From: Mactromeris polynyma
Lineage: Eukaryota; Mollusca; Bivalvia; Venerida; Mactridae
DNA: 64,000 bases
Direction: 5' to 3'
Assembly (NCBI GenBank): GCA_032209605.1
Contig: JASFXZ010000027.1
Span: 8,761,372 to 8,825,371 of the forward strand
Both the position numbers and the translations under genes were made by a program. The notes beneath the pieces were generated by a model. The model was not told the origin of the DNA, did not search any database, and was given only the letters and a program-made list of their open reading frames with translations. Position 1 is the stretch's first letter; the number at the start of each line of letters is the position of its first letter. Below, one piece after another: positions 1-13,800 of this stretch.

Positions 1-438
1 GTTCACAGAAAGAATTTAAACGTGTTTTGAATATTGTCACAATCTCAGATTGTTTAGAATTGTCTTAAATCTTTTGATTAAAACTCAATTTAGTTTTACA
101 GAAACTATAACGTAAAATAATGCCCGCATGTTTTCAAGTGATAATTTATATTTTGCTGGTAACGTATTGCTGACTTGGCTTGTTGAAGAGTCCATTAGAT
201 TGCTGTCCTATAAGTTTCGAGTTGGTTAACTATTCCAGAAAAAATGCGATTTCAATACTAGTTCTTAATACTGTTATTACTAGTGTAAGTATTTTTTAAG
301 AATTCTTGAAAATTACTTAAAATCTACAAACTCAGTTACATTGAGTGTTCTGATGTACTGTAGATACCTAACGGCAAATTGTTTCAAATTTATTCTTAAT
401 TAAAATATTCATTGTTGAAACGATTTGGTATTTTTCAG
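1..438 (+). other. Partial intron of the ZFHX gene
   Basis: AT-rich sequence with no supported coding content. It ends in a 3' splice site (TATTTTTCAG, ending at 438), so it is the 3' part of the intron preceding the first visible ZFHX exon. The 5' part of the gene lies outside the window. Confidence 0.75.
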
Positions 439-807
439 GTGATGCACAAAACCAGGACAAATTGCTTGAACGTCCATATTCTACATACAGTTCTGCTAAT
501 GAGATGCACCTTAAATCGCATTTGAGCACCGTGCATTCCAACAACCTTGCCAGTATATCTTGTCCTTTGTGTCAGGAACAGTTTACAGAGAAATCCAACA
601 TTAAGAATCACCTCACAGCTGTGCATAATGTGAATTCTGAAGGACTTCAGAACCTACTTGCCCTTGTTGACGAACCGAAATCCAAAATGCCACCAACTAC
701 AATCAGGGATATGCCTTTTCCAGCCGGAAATATAACCCTTGCCAAAGTTTGTGAAGTTAACCTTGATGTGTTAGAGCTGGAATCAGCCAAACTTGCTGCT
801 GAAGATG
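439..807 (+). CDS. ZFHX: ZFHX exon with one C2H2 finger (first exon in window)
   Basis: It starts after TTTTTCAG and ends at GATG|GTAAGTC, entering and leaving in phase 1. It encodes about 122 residues. One C2H2 finger is clear: CPLC, then FTEKSNIKNHLTAVH. An upstream HLKSHLSTVH looks like the second half of another finger whose cysteines lie in the previous exon or are lost. No initiator ATG belongs here, because the exon is internal. Confidence 0.85.
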
Positions 808-3800
808 GTAAGTCAGCAACTTCTATGTCTCTGAAAAATGCCTTAATCTTACAATTTAAACCATTGTTTTTATTTTAGATTTTTTTACATCAAAATATTT
901 GTTTTTAAAATCTGTCTCAAAGTATTTACTCTTATGTCAAATAGCATGAAAGAATAATGGTTGTATGTGTTTTAAGTTGTAAAGATTATTAAATGCTTCC
1001 GGATTGTGAATCCAATCGTCAGTATGACTATGGAAGATATTGAAATTTGTCTTTGACAAATTGTAGTCAGACGTTATGCCTGTGTCATTGAGTTCAATTT
1101 TTGTCTTGGAAATAGATTTGTACCATGTTTGTGACTTCTACATATCTGTAGGTGATAATTTCACGATTTTCTTTTCTTGAAATTGCAGCAGACAATACAT
1201 GATACTTTCATTTCTTCTATTTTCAGCTATTGATACCGCTCAGAATGATAAAGATGTCGATGACCAGTTTCGATGTCAGACTTGCTCTAAAACCTTTACA
1301 AACATTGATCAACTCTATTCTCACCAGAATGAACTCGGCCATCTTGAATTGAAGCAGACGCCACGTGGGCCAGGCTATTTGTGCTGGAAGAAGGGTTGTA
1401 ACCAGTATTTCAAAACTGCTCAAGCATTGCAGATGCACTTCCGGGAAATCCATGCCAAAGCTATTCCAATGTCGTCATCTGATAAATCGGAATATAAATT
1501 CTTGTGCCAAATTTGTCCCCTCGCCTTCAAATCTCAGCACAAACTTCATTTTCATGCTCAAATGCACATTGTTAAGTCAGCGGTTACATGCAACTTGTGC
1601 ACAAAATCTTTCCAGTCTCTTTCATTGCTCAGTAAACACGTGGAAACTGCTCATGACCTTGGAGATAGTGAATTAGAACAATACAGGGCGGAAATATACG
1701 CAAATGCCACAGCTTTTGCGACATTCATGACAGACCCGAAACTTTCTCAAGTGTTTAGTTTATCTGACCTGCCAAAAGAAAATTTACAGCATTCTGACAA
1801 TGGTAAATCGTCTGAAAGTGGAATGAAACATTCCCTGATGGAAAATGGTGGTATTGAATCGGATGACATTTCACCAGCATCTACACCTCTATCATTGGAG
1901 AATGGTTTAGATAAGGGTGGTATATCAGATGGTATGGAAATGGGTGAAAATGAAATGAACTCGAAGGAACAACAGTTCTTTGAAGACTACATCAACAGTC
2001 AAGCATTTGCTGAAGGTTCATATGAGGACCCCAACAGGAAGTATAAATGTCATCGATGCCGTGTGGCATTTACAAAGCAGATCTACCTGACAGCGCATAA
2101 TAAGACTTTAATGCATAAGAAAGGGGACAGACTGAGTTATCCAATGGAGAAGTTTTTGGACCCAAATCGACCATACAAGTGTGATATCTGCAAAGAATCA
2201 TTTACCCAGAAGAACATTTTGTTGGTACATTTTAACTCAGTTTCTCATCTGCATAAGTTGAAACAAGCTGGAGGTGAAGGCCAGTTACCATTGACAACTG
2301 CTTCAGCAACCTCACCAGTTCCTCAGACTACTCAGTCATCAGCTCCATCTATGTCATCATCTTCATCAGTTATCGAGGCTTCTGAGAAGTCATCCAGCAA
2401 GAAATCTAGAGAACCATCACCGGAAGATGAAAGTCAGAGACCATACAAATGTAATATCTGTAAGGTGTCATACAGCCAGGGATCCACTTTAGATATTCAT
2501 ATACGTTCAGTGGCTCACCAGACGAGAGCGTCTAAACTCCATGAATTGGCCATGACAGGGGAAGTTGATCTGTCTCGTCCTCTCATTGAAGAACCTCTGG
2601 ACAAATCTTTTCAAGCTCAGCAACAGAAACTTTTGAATGACTTCCTGAAGAACTCAATGTCTCCATTGTCACAACAATCTCTGTTATTTCAAGGTCTACC
2701 CGGAATGACAAGTTTCCCTGGATTTCCAGGTCTGCCAACAATGCCAGGACTGCCGATGCTCGCTAGTTTGCCTCCACTGTTACCTTTATCACTACCCAAT
2801 CAAGTGTTCCCCTCTTCGTTACCCAGTACTACCTCTAGTCACAGTTCATATACTGGCTCAACTGAAAAGTATCCTGCATATTCATCATCAATGGAAGCCA
2901 AAATGATGTCTTCATCAAATAAATCTCTTGATAAGATCTCTCAGCAATTAGTCATGTCACAATCAATGTCAAATGGTGTCTCAGGAGCAGAGTCGGCTGC
3001 TGCTGTAAGTGCTGCTGTTGCTATGGCAACAGCTTCTGCTCAGTCTCAAGGTTTGTCAGGTAGTATTCATGTCTGTCAGAGATGTTCAGCTGTTTTTGCA
3101 AGTCAGGAATCTTACAATCAGCATCAGGTACAGTGCTCTGGAAATTCAGCATCTCCTATTCCAAGTCCAGCTCTTGGTAACAGGTCACGATTTGTTGGTC
3201 GTACAAAGACAGCTGTCCACAGAAATCTACTGGAAAACTTTGGCTTTGAATGTGTAATGCAGTTCAATGAATTTAATCAAAGAGCTATTAAGAAAGAAAG
3301 AGAAGAAGAGGCTAAAGAAACCATGAAGGATAATGCTAAAGATAATGGAAATGAAGAATCAGCTGAAAAGTCTGAGGAGAATGTTAAAGAAGAGGTAAGC
3401 GAAAAGGTCCATAATGATGAAGATAATGTTGAAAAAGTTGTTATTAAAGAAGAAAAGGAAGTCAACATTGATTTACCTGAAATGAACAAATGCAAGTGCA
3501 GCCATTGTGGAAAGCAGTTTTCTAGTGTCTGGGTGTTAAAAGCTCATGAAGAAGAGGTTCATAAAGAAATTGTTCCATTGGAAATTGTTGAAGAAGTTGG
3601 TGATCAGTTTAAGACAGACTTTGAAAAGAAACTACCAAAAGAACTTCCACCATTGGAAATCCCATTTTCTGTTTCTACCCCACAACCTCATTCTTTTGAA
3701 GAAAAATCAGTTAAGCAGGAGATGCCTCCACCTCCTCCACCACCTCCACCACAGATGCAGCTTGATATGTTGCAAATGATGAACATGTTTAACATGGGAA

Positions 3801-6800
3801 TGATGCCGATGCCAATGCCATTGTTGATGAATTCTCAGCCATCAATGATGCCCATGATGATGCCACCTCCTGGGTTGGACATGAAAGCTCCATCTCATCC
3901 TATGGATCATAATTTAACTTCTTCTGGAATGTCTCAGTCACAGAAACGTCAAATGGAACAAGCCTCAATGGCCAATCAGAAGAGAGCCAGAACACGTATT
4001 AATGATGAACAGCTGAAAGTCTTACGTGGTTATTTTGATATCAATAATTCACCAGCTGAAGAACAGATTCAAGCTATGTCTGAAACAACTGGTCTGCCAA
4101 TGAAAGTTATAAAGCATTGGTTTAGAAATACTTTGTTCAAAGAACGCCAAAGAAACAAGGATTCACCATACAATTTCAATAACCCACCATCAACTACTCT
4201 AGACTTAGAAGAGTATGAAAAAACTGGTAAATTGACAATCATTGAAGATAGTAGCCCACCCCTGTCAAAGAGTCCAAGTCCAGCATTGAAGACTGAATCA
4301 GAGATTAAAAAAGAAATAGTTGAGAAGAGCAATGAGCCTCGTAAGGAATTAAGTTTACCTCTGCAAAATTCAGGGCCAAAAGAGATACTCCCTCTATCAA
4401 CTCCAGCCAAAGCTCAGGTATCTGATGTAAAACCAAAGCAAACACCAGATTTGAAACAATCAGAATCAAAAATGCCAGCAGTTCCACAGGCTTCTCCTAG
4501 AAATGATCCAATGCCATCAATGTCAGCTTCAAGTATCTCATCATCATCCATGTCACCAATGCTTACGTCACCTAATAACAGCTTCATGCAGAACTTTGTG
4601 TCCAGCTTGGCTGGTATGAACACTCCGAATACACCTAACTACCCACCAGCATCAACTACGCCTAACTCGTTGTCACACTATGACAGTCATAATTATTCAC
4701 CTCCTGGAAGCGGTTCCACTGGAAGAAGGGCTAATCGGACACGGTTCACAGATTACCAGATCAAGTGCCTACAGGAGTACTTTGAACAGAATGCCTACCC
4801 TAAAGATGATGAATTGGAACATTTATCAAAGATGCTTGGTCTTAGTCCAAGAGTAATTGTAGTCTGGTTTCAGAACGCTCGCCAGAAGGCCAGAAAAATT
4901 TATGAAAACCAGCCTGCTGATAATATAAAGGATATGCAGGGTTCATCACCATATGCTAGAACGGCAGGCCTAAATTATCAATGTAAGAAATGTCAAGCTG
5001 TGTTTCAGAGGTATTATGACCTGATTCGTCACCAGAAGAGAAGTTGTTTTACTGAAGCAGAGAAGCAGGAATCAAATTTCATGTCAGACGACAGTGATTC
5101 CATGTCAAATGTCACTTCCCTGGACAATACTGCTTTCTCGGATTCTGAGTCTGAATGTTCAAACCTAGGCCGCTCGTTAAAAGAAATGAATACATCTGGT
5201 AGTAGTGATAGCAAGAAGTACCAATGTGACAAGTGCGATCAATCATTCAATCACTATGATCAGTATCGTGAACATCAGAGTCTTCATGGTCTTGCGTCAA
5301 GTATGTACATGAATATTCCAGGCGGTGGTGCATTTGGTATGTTACAAAGTATGGCTTCGTCCCAACAACAAGGCCATGTAGAACAATCACCAAACAAAAG
5401 GAAATACGAGGAGGAAGAAGATGATCAAGATCAGCCGAGGGATAAGAGATTACGTACAACAATATTACCTGAGCAGCTGGATTACTTGTACCAGAAATAT
5501 CAAAGTGATTGCAACCCAAGCCGTAAACAGCTAGAAGCTATATCCAAAGATGTGGGTCTGAAAAAACGGGTTGTTCAGGTGTGGTTTCAAAACACTCGTG
5601 CAAGGGAGAGGAAAGGGCAGTACCGTGCACACCAGCAACTCATTCATAAACGTTGCCCAGTTTGTCGGGCACTGTTCAGGGCAAAGTCTGCTCTAGAATC
5701 CCATCTGGCAACCAAACATCCAGATGAAATGGCTAAAGGTGATATAAACATTGATTTGATTCCTGATGCAGCCATTGAGAGTCCTGGGCCATCATCGTCA
5801 TCAAATCTAATGCCTCCGTCACCTGATTACAACAAACTACTTGCACCCCCAGCAATGCAGGGTTTATTACCATACATGCCACCTGCTAGTCTTGGTGGAT
5901 TGGGATTTCCACCTATGGCAGATCCTATACAGATGTCAATGAAACAGTTTTACGAGGACTCATTCAAGAAGTACATAACTGAACTAAGTTCCACAAGCCA
6001 TGGTTCCTCACATAAACAATCAGCCATACCTCATGAGCATTCTGCTACACCAATGAAATCAGAAACCCCTGCACCATCTATGGATGAAGATGCTCCTTTA
6101 GATCTCAGTAAACCACTGAAAGTGTCGACACATTCTGAAGAAAAAAATAAAGATGGACCAACTTCGCAGTCCAGTTTTAGTAGTGGACAAAGTAGCAGTT
6201 GTGGTGGTCAAGGAGAAAGGAGTAGACAAAATAGTGGACATAGTACTGTTCACAGTGTCCTTGGATCTGCAGTAGATCAGGCATACATGATGAATAGGTT
6301 TAAACAAGATAGTGCAATGCATCACGCTGAGGCAGAAGAGGAGTCATCATACCTGAGTAGCAGTCCAGCATCTCCTGCTCATAACTCACAATCTAGTGGA
6401 GCAAATAAACGTTACAGAACTCAGATGACAAGTCTACAAGTGAGAATAATGAAGCAAATCTTTCTGGATTATAAAACGCCAACAATGGCCGAATGTGAAA
6501 TGCTAGGGCGAGTGATTGGTCTCCAAAAAAGGGTGGTTCAAGTATGGTTTCAAAATGCTAGGGCTAAGGAGAAGAAAGCCAAACTAAACATGAAGTTCCC
6601 ACCATCGGAAATGGATTTTCCCAAACCACCGGAGGAATGCAAATTGTGTAATTTCAAGTACTCGCATAAGTACACTATTCAGGATCATATCTTTACAAAA
6701 AAACACATTGACAAAATTCGGGAATTCATTCAGTCACAAACCGATGCGGAACGCGAAATGTCTTCTACTGCTGCATCAATGGCTGGAGTCTCTGGTTTAC

Positions 6801-9800
6801 TGCGATCACAGCAAGCCAATGATGTGGATCATATGAGGAAATTGATGGAAGAAGCTAACCACCAATCACAAATGGCACAGTTACAATCTATGGGTCTCGC
6901 ACCTCTTGGTTTACCTCCAGGTGCAATGGCAGGTTGGTGATATTTTATTTAAGTTTAATTTAAGCTTTCTTATTTTACATCGATTATGAAACAAGTTATT
7001 AAAACTAATATTAATTACTCTTGATGACTGTTTCCTGGGTTACTGACCAGTAATTGCACCTAATTCAGGGATTGTGAAGTTAGCATTTTGACCTCGCCCA
7101 AGACGGGAATCAAATCCACAACTTTCTGATCAGGAGTAAGGCATACTACCTTCGACCACTATGTATTCTTTTTAAGTTTGGAAGACCTTGAAGAGGGTTA
7201 ATATGAATGTTTTGTGTAAAATGTAACCTATCATAAAATAAGAAAAAATACATTAAAAACATATATTAAAAGATTTAACAAACAGCATTGGAACATGTGC
7301 TCATAAGGTTTCATTAGTTCTGTATAAAGACAGACATTTCTTATCCTTGCATGATGGAATTTAGGTAAGAGAAAATAATTATTTTCTCTGAAATATATTA
7401 ATATATATTTAAAACTTGGTTTTTTTAATTACGAGGAAACGAAGCTTGGTATAAAGACGCAGTAGCAAAAAGTATGAGACTATGTAGTGACTATCTGTAA
7501 TTAATTTCATGTCTAGTAGCCTGATAAATGTTCTGTTTGTTATATGATATTAATAATTACTACTTCTAGGTAGGTTATTTTCTTAAGAATATATCTAAAA
7601 TTGGAAGGAGGTAGGCAGATGGCAACACATTATTTCTGATATCTCAAGGTTTTCAACTTCATTACCCGGGCGTGTTGTATAATTTCTAGGTATGGGTATG
7701 CTGCCTCCAGACTTCTTGCATGGTATGAAAAAGGACAGTTCCTCATCAAAAGAAGGCAAAGATAATGATAGCAAATTAGATGGTATGTATTGATCACATG
7801 ACTAAATTCTGTAATCTCATTGGTGCTGGTTGGTGTTTTCATTAACATTATATATGATAAAAGTATGGGAACGTGTGCAATAGGGATAAATATATCACAT
7901 GTATATACATGTAGCTGATTATCTTTTCAAACTTGAATTTTATTGATTAATTTTCAACCTCATTTAGTTGAATTTATGAAATAAGAGAAATATTCTAAGA
8001 ATAGATTTTATGTTATTAACACTTAGCGTCATAAGTTTCTATTTCATTTAGTAAATTACTAGGAGAGAAATTTACTTGGTTGCTGGCAAATTATAATTAC
8101 TTTCCTCCTCCAATTCTGAATTGTCTGTTTCATTGTGCAAAACAACTTAAATGTGGTTTGCGATCTACTAAAACTATTAGAGAAGTCTGCGATATAACTT
8201 GTTTCATATTGACGCTGGTGCCTTACTTTTACATATGTCTAGTTAATTAATTACGTCTGAAAATACATTAGAATCATTAACAATAGTTGCCATGGTAATG
8301 GGACAATTTACATCTATTTTTCATCAAGACGGCAAAGTGTGACAATTTCGCTAGGGACCGAGATAGATTGTTTCTGAGCTTCTGTTATAGAATTGTATGT
8401 GTTTTTATTAAATCCGTATTAAGACAAGTCTTTGATCCAAGACAATATTTATAATATCTGCTATTTTCATATATTTTAAATCTCCCTTCTGTAATATAGG
8501 ATGAGAAAAGTAAAGCTGGTGAATGGGGAATTTAGTTATAAATAAGTATATATAGTTATATACGGTACTCGGAAACGTTTGTCATGGTTGAATATCTCCT
8601 GTAATAATTTATTTTAATGTAGAATCTGATTTAAGTGATGAGAAATATGAACACATTGTTTCTATCTAATGGATACGGAATATATATTTGTCAATAAAAT
8701 CTGTATGATGGTTATACATATATATATCAAATTGTTCATATTTTATCAGGTTTCTCGTTAGCGTTAGTTTTGTCTTCTCTGGATTCATGTAAAATATTAT
8801 GTACCTGAAAACTCGTTCTCAGACTGCAAATCGACTTATATTAAACAGCAATTGTAATCTTGTTTTTTTTTTCAATAGAAGACTTTATTTTGTCTGATGG
8901 TAAATTTCAGAAATTTTGAACATAGAGTGCAGTGTTTGAGAACAGTTTTCATTAAACCATTAACTCTTGTGTGTGTGTTCCAAAGCTAACACTGTATTAC
9001 CTCCCCTTTTCTGTAGGCTCTTCAAGAAAAGAGAGCAACAAAAGTGGGTCTGGGCCATCTGATGGTCCCTTGGGGCCATTTGGGGGCCTCATGCCGGGCA
9101 TGGATCCTGGAATGTTACCTTACATGTACCCTGGGATACCCGGACTTCTTCCGGGCATGCCCCCTCTTGGACAGCCCGGGTTTATGCCAGGTCAGTTCTA
9201 CATACTGCTGGTTTTGTATTTTAAATTGATGCAAGTGTTTTTGTTGTAATGAATCAATATCAAATGAACATATATTAATGTTATTTTCATTATTACACTC
9301 ATTTTCTATGAAATTTATAAAATTAATTTCTCCAGTTCTGGTCTCAGTTTTCTCAATTTTCTCAATTTGTTAAGACATAAATACTAATTTTTCTTTTCAA
9401 TTATTTAGTGATATCTTTGCTGAATATTATACCCTTTTTCTTATTACATTATGTTTGAAACCAATCTTTTTTATATCTAGTGATTAGTTTAGAATGTAGA
9501 ATTAATTATTTATGTTTTTCCTGTTGACATTTTAAGTACAATCTTCCTGTCTCCAAGCCAACTAAATATTTCATGAATATATATTTTTTTCTGATAAAAG
9601 ATGCAATTCTTCCCAATTGTTACTGAAAAATTCAATTAAATTTTATCGGAGAGATAATTAAGGAGTAAATCATAAATCTATACTTGTGTAATAAGTGTTT
9701 GCAGTTTTCTACACCTGTTGTTATGATAACTTACATACTTTCATATCAAAATTTTATCACGATTAACAATAAGGGTATAAATCATTGGATATTAGTCTGA

Positions 9801-10827
9801 AAGGTTACTACTTTGAGACAAATAATTAGAAATATAGTCTTGTTATTAATCATCAGAATTTTTTTTCGGCTCTCAATGACGATATTGGGATAATGTTATA
9901 TTTGCTATGCATTTGGTTTTGTCGATATTTTGTTGATTTATGTTTTTTACAGTTTTTCTACATGCATATTTATTAATTTCTGCAAATTCAGACACCAAGA
10001 TTATTTCCTATTATGAATTTAAAGGCTTATATATCATTTCGTAAGAAATATACCATCCTTTAAAATGTTGATTGAGAATATTAATCTCAGAAATATAAGT
10101 CTCAAAAGTTTAATTAAATATATTTATGGTAAAAGGATGTATCATTGTACATGGGTAATATGGTTTGATATTTGACTGAATAGATCATTATTTTAAGAAT
10201 AATTATGTTATTATTACGTTTTTATTCAAGTGTTTCTTTCTTTTACTTAAAGGAGCTGAACACATGATGGGTTATGACCCCATGACCTACGGAACCCCAC
10301 TGCCCCTTCTACAGATCCCTCAGCAAGCAATCAAGGATGTTAGTTCTAAACTAATGGATCCAAAAGCCACAATCGGTCAATACACACAAGATTGTCGGTC
10401 AATCTCAAGTCTGAGATCTCTTGTGTCTAGCGCTGACTACAACTGCGTAAGGGAAGCAACTGTAGATGTTGGTTATATTTGCAAGAAATGTCAGATGGTT
10501 TATCCAGCGAAAGAAGCTTGTGTTGCTCACCAACGACTTATGTGTTTTCCTGGCGGCAAGCTGCCGGAAGGCGTCAATATTATGTTGAAACTTGAACAAA
10601 TACAATACGAATGTAAACTGTGCTCGGAAAAGCTGTCTATGGTTCAGGAGTTCAAATCTCATTGTGACAGTGAATCACATAAGACAAAATTAGCCGTGTA
10701 CCAACAACAACGCAATTCTGGGGCTGCGACCCCTAAGAGTATACATTCACCTCGTCAAAATGTTGGCATGGACTTAGATAAGTCGTCGCCGTTGATGGCT
10801 GACAATTCCAGGAAGGACAGCACATGA
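439..10827 (+). CDS. ZFHX: Zinc-finger/homeobox transcription factor, ZFHX3/4 - zfh2 family (3' part of gene)
   Basis: A very large nuclear DNA-binding transcription factor; family members act in neuronal and muscle differentiation. Five exons are visible: 439-807, 1227-6932, 7690-7782, 9017-9190 and 10253-10827. Every junction is phase 1 with GT/AG ends, which gives about 2304 continuous residues. The architecture is diagnostic: C2H2 fingers alternating with four homeodomains, a Pro/Met-rich linker, a CtBP-type PLDLS motif, and a C-terminal block with two more zinc fingers. Four homeodomains match vertebrate ZFHX3/ZFHX4; Drosophila zfh2 has three. The gene is incomplete at the 5' end: the first visible exon starts mid-codon, and the N-terminal finger region expected for the family is outside the window. 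The reading frame is intact with no frameshift. The family is certain; ZFHX3 versus ZFHX4 orthology is not applicable to a likely single invertebrate gene. Confidence 0.95.
1227..6932 (+). CDS. ZFHX: ZFHX giant exon: 13 C2H2 fingers and four homeodomains
   Basis: A 5.7-kb exon (about 1901 residues) preceded by TATTTTCAG and ending at GGCAG|GTTGGT. Four fingers lie in tandem at about 1268-1660, three more at about 2040-2520, and the others are spread between and after the homeodomains (13 in all). The homeodomains fall at about 3983-4163 (recognition helix VIKHWFRNTLFKER), 4732-4910 (VIVVWFQNARQKAR), 5440-5630 (VVQVWFQNTRARER) and 6405-6590 (VVQVWFQNARAKEK). HD1 has WFRN where the consensus is WFQN. 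A run of nine prolines followed by Met-rich sequence is at about 3727-3880. A PLDLSK motif at about 6093-6110 fits a CtBP-binding site. Acidic/Lys-Glu-rich and Ser-rich linkers separate the domains. If the following intron were retained, translation would stop after two codons at 6940. Confidence 0.93.
7045..7170 (-). mobile_element. tRNA-derived SINE fragment in a ZFHX intron
   Basis: Read on the minus strand, this has a pol III A-box-like segment (GTGGTCGAAGGTAGTATGCC) and a B-box-like segment (GTGGATTTGATTCCCG) at tRNA spacing. The body downstream is short and I see no clear tail. It lies in the 6933-7689 intron; the rest of that intron shows nothing else. Confidence 0.5.
7690..7782 (+). 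CDS. ZFHX: ZFHX small exon
   Basis: A 93-bp exon between AATTTCTAG and GATG|GTATGT, phase 1 at both ends, encoding GMGMLPPDFLHGMKKDSSSS and a further charged stretch. It joins the giant exon and the next exon in frame and has the Gly/Met/Pro-rich composition of the ZFHX C-terminal linker. It was found by phase and composition because it is too short to stand out as an open frame. Confidence 0.8.
7783..9016 (+). other. ZFHX intron, no other feature seen
   Basis: AT-rich intron sequence ending in TTTTCTGTAG. No exon, transposon end or tandem array that I can support. Confidence 0.6.
9017..9190 (+). CDS. ZFHX: ZFHX Gly/Pro/Met-rich linker exon
   Basis: A 174-bp exon after TTTTCTGTAG, ending at GCCAG|GTCAGT, phase 1 on both sides. 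It encodes a Ser-rich start and then repeated PGM/PGI/PGL segments (GLMPGMDPGMLPYMYPGI). It is noticeably GC-richer than the flanking introns. No structured domain is evident; a flexible linker is likely. Confidence 0.85.
9191..10252 (+). other. ZFHX intron, no other feature seen
   Basis: AT-rich intron ending in TTTTACTTAAAG. I see no additional coding or repeat structure in it. Confidence 0.6.
10253..10827 (+). CDS. ZFHX: ZFHX last coding exon with two C-terminal zinc fingers
   Basis: Starts phase 1 after TTACTTAAAG and ends at TGA 10825-10827, encoding about 190 residues. It begins GAEHMMGYDPMTYG and continues through an IPQQAIKDVSSKLMDPKATI segment that I recognise as the conserved ZFHX C-terminal block. 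Two C2H2-like fingers follow: CKKCQMVY..HQRLMC (a CCHC-type variant) and CKLCSEKL..HCDSESH. The tail is Ser-rich. It completes the protein. Confidence 0.92.
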
Positions 10828-13800
10828 TGGTATTAAGTTTTAGGACTTTGACGATATTTTTCTCTCAATGTGGTATGTTAGATACGTGAATTTAAGGAAA
10901 CATTTACATGAAGCATTTGTGTATATACATTAAATACGTGTTAATCGTTGTAATCCAATGTTATATTATACATATGTTTCGTTTCTTATAATTATATGGA
11001 CCATATAATGTAGTTATGTAGATATATACTAGTGGTCCAAAAAGTCTACACAAAAAATGTGTCAAGTTGTGATTTACTGAATATGTGTAGGTGTTTGTAC
11101 ATGTTGTGACATTACTATGTTCAGAGTCGTGTTGTGTTATCGTAGAAATCCGTTATTCCTTACAGCGAAATGTAACAAAACAGCGTGGACTGTTTCTAAA
11201 ATGATGAAATTCAGTATTGACAGTGTGGTGAATTTGTATTGTAGAACAAAAAAAGCTGTTGCTTTAAAACTGGTGTGTATTGTGTAAATTTAAGTGCTAA
11301 TGCATTCACATTTCTTGAATGTGTTAAAATATGATTGTATTTAGTAGAAAGTTTAGTCAAGTCTATAGTTCATGTATACACATTCATTTTGTGGAAAAAA
11401 AACTGTAGCCATTATGTAAAAGGACATATGTAACCCCACTGTAGTTAAACTATAATACATTTATAGAATGTATTAAGACTTGTTATGATTAGCCAATGTG
11501 CATCAATGTCATTGAATTGATGAAAAAAATATTTGTTTTTTTTGTCATATATGTCTTCACTTGATAATATTTTGTATGTCATTATTGAAGTTACTGACAA
11601 AGAAGTATACAAAGTAGAATTAAACATGTACATTGTAAATATATTGTTTCTTCAATTTCTTTCATTTTTTTTCATTTATTGTTATTCAAATATTGACCAT
11701 TGGACTGTATTATCCTAGCATTATTGTTGTTGTTGCATAAAACATGACAAAACTTAGCTAATGTTGATATTTTGTAGTTGCCATGGTAATTGTTATGGTA
11801 AACATGTTTTGTTTTTGTTGCGCATTTTGAACAATTCCAGTTGTTTTTGTGTATTGATTATAGAAAATCGAATTCGGCTGAATTTTCACCACAAAATGAA
11901 TCGATGATGTTTGATTTTTATGGAATTGAACAAATACCGGTATATATTGACATGTTGATCTCCAAGTTTAGATCTGTTATGTTCTGTTCAGCAAAAGGAG
12001 CAGAAATGTTTCCTAGGCAACCGTTTAATATAACTCAGCATTTTTATTTACTAATTAATGTATATACAGATATTTAGATATATTTTTGTTACTCCTAAAT
12101 ACCAAATGTAATTTGGAACATTGCCACTACACGTATGACATTAGTTTAACTAAACTTTGAACACTAAGCATGTAAGCTATGTATCTTATGACAGGGAGCT
12201 GAATATCTATTTTTGGCCAGTCATGTGACTTCTCTGCTGATCATGTGACCCCATGTAAGATACTTGTCTTGTCATTATCTGTTCATTTTTGCATTTAACA
12301 CTTCTTGCATTTTGAAAATCTGTTTTCAGTTATTGTTTGTTTACTTTTATACAAATTATTTACAAATCTCGTGTTCTTATTGAAGGCATTTCGCTCCCAT
12401 GTGTTTGGGAGGCGGGGGAGATGAATAATCACAATTTGTTTTGTTTCTTGCTTATTTCACTATCTACTGGTCTTACATCTTGAACATTGTACTGATAAAG
12501 TCTATGGTAATTAAACAACACTTTTGTGCTTGTCTGTTTTGAAAAACAAAGAGCTTTTGTCTTAGCTTGATTTTCATCTGCATTCACAAAAATGTTAACT
12601 ATTGTGTTTAGCTCAGTTTCTGTAGAAGTCCCAATGATGATAAAGCCTCCTCCACTTGCTGTTTTCTCATTTCCTTACTGATAATCTAAACTGCATTGTT
12701 ACATAGTTACCATAGTTACTATTTATTTTGTTTGTGTTTCATCTCATATTGAGGTAGTTAAACTTTCAGTTTTGTTGAATCAGATACATGTACTGCATTT
12801 ATACAAAATGTTGAATCTAACTTTGTGTTCTGAACAAATATATTTCTATACCCCTGGTGCTTACTTTCTTTGTTTCTTCACAATTTTATCTTATTTACAT
12901 TTTTTCCTATTTTTTTCTAGTCCTGTTCCATACAAAATGTTAAAATTTGGTAATTTCCGTTTTGGGTCATTTGGTCTTATTCAATTTCACTGTTTTTCCT
13001 GATTCTTTGAACGATTTATGTAGTTATTTTGTTTACTGTTTCATGTTATTTGTGTAGTTTATGTAAAAGAATGTAGTTATCATTCAGTATTCAAATATAA
13101 CATTCCTAGATATTGTGTGACAGTTTAGGTAATACTGCTTTATGTTTACCCCCCTCCCCCCATGATTCACTGAGTGATATGTAGGGGGAATTGTTCAATT
13201 TGTATCTATCACATTTTGTGAACAATATTTACTTTATTCTCATTATAATATTGAATCAACAACTATTCTTAAACTAGTATGAAACAGAACATTGATTGTA
13301 AAATGATGATATAGCTTTTAGATTTAAATTGTTTTTGATTGCTAAAGGTTGAAAATGCATTTTAATTGAAATGAAACCGAGATATGTTTAACATCTGTTG
13401 CTTGGATACATACAGTAAGTTTATACTTGTAACTTTGTACATTTTAAAGAATTTCATTGTTTTCTTAATTTGTTTTGAGAAAATTTTGATTAGTGAAAAA
13501 TTATGTAATTCCATCTCAGATGTTTACAATAAGCATTGAAGTGTGATCAAAATACAATTATATGCTTTTAAGAAGTTTTTTCTTATAAGTTGATGTGAAT
13601 TGATGACTTTGAATGTTACGCATGAATATTGAATTAAAATGCCACCTTACTGGCAAACATTCTATATACCCCAGTAGTTATTTTTGATACTTTTGTCTGC
13701 AAAATATTCTTACTTATATCACAGACCTTTATAAAACTGCGAGATGTAGACTGGAAATGATTCTCAAATGTTCTTCAGTCTTATTCTATAACAAAGATCA

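Noticed and set aside
11841..12077. 78-codon plus-strand open frame downstream of ZFHX
   Set aside because: No domain, no splice context, and it lies in the proposed 3' UTR. Treated as chance.
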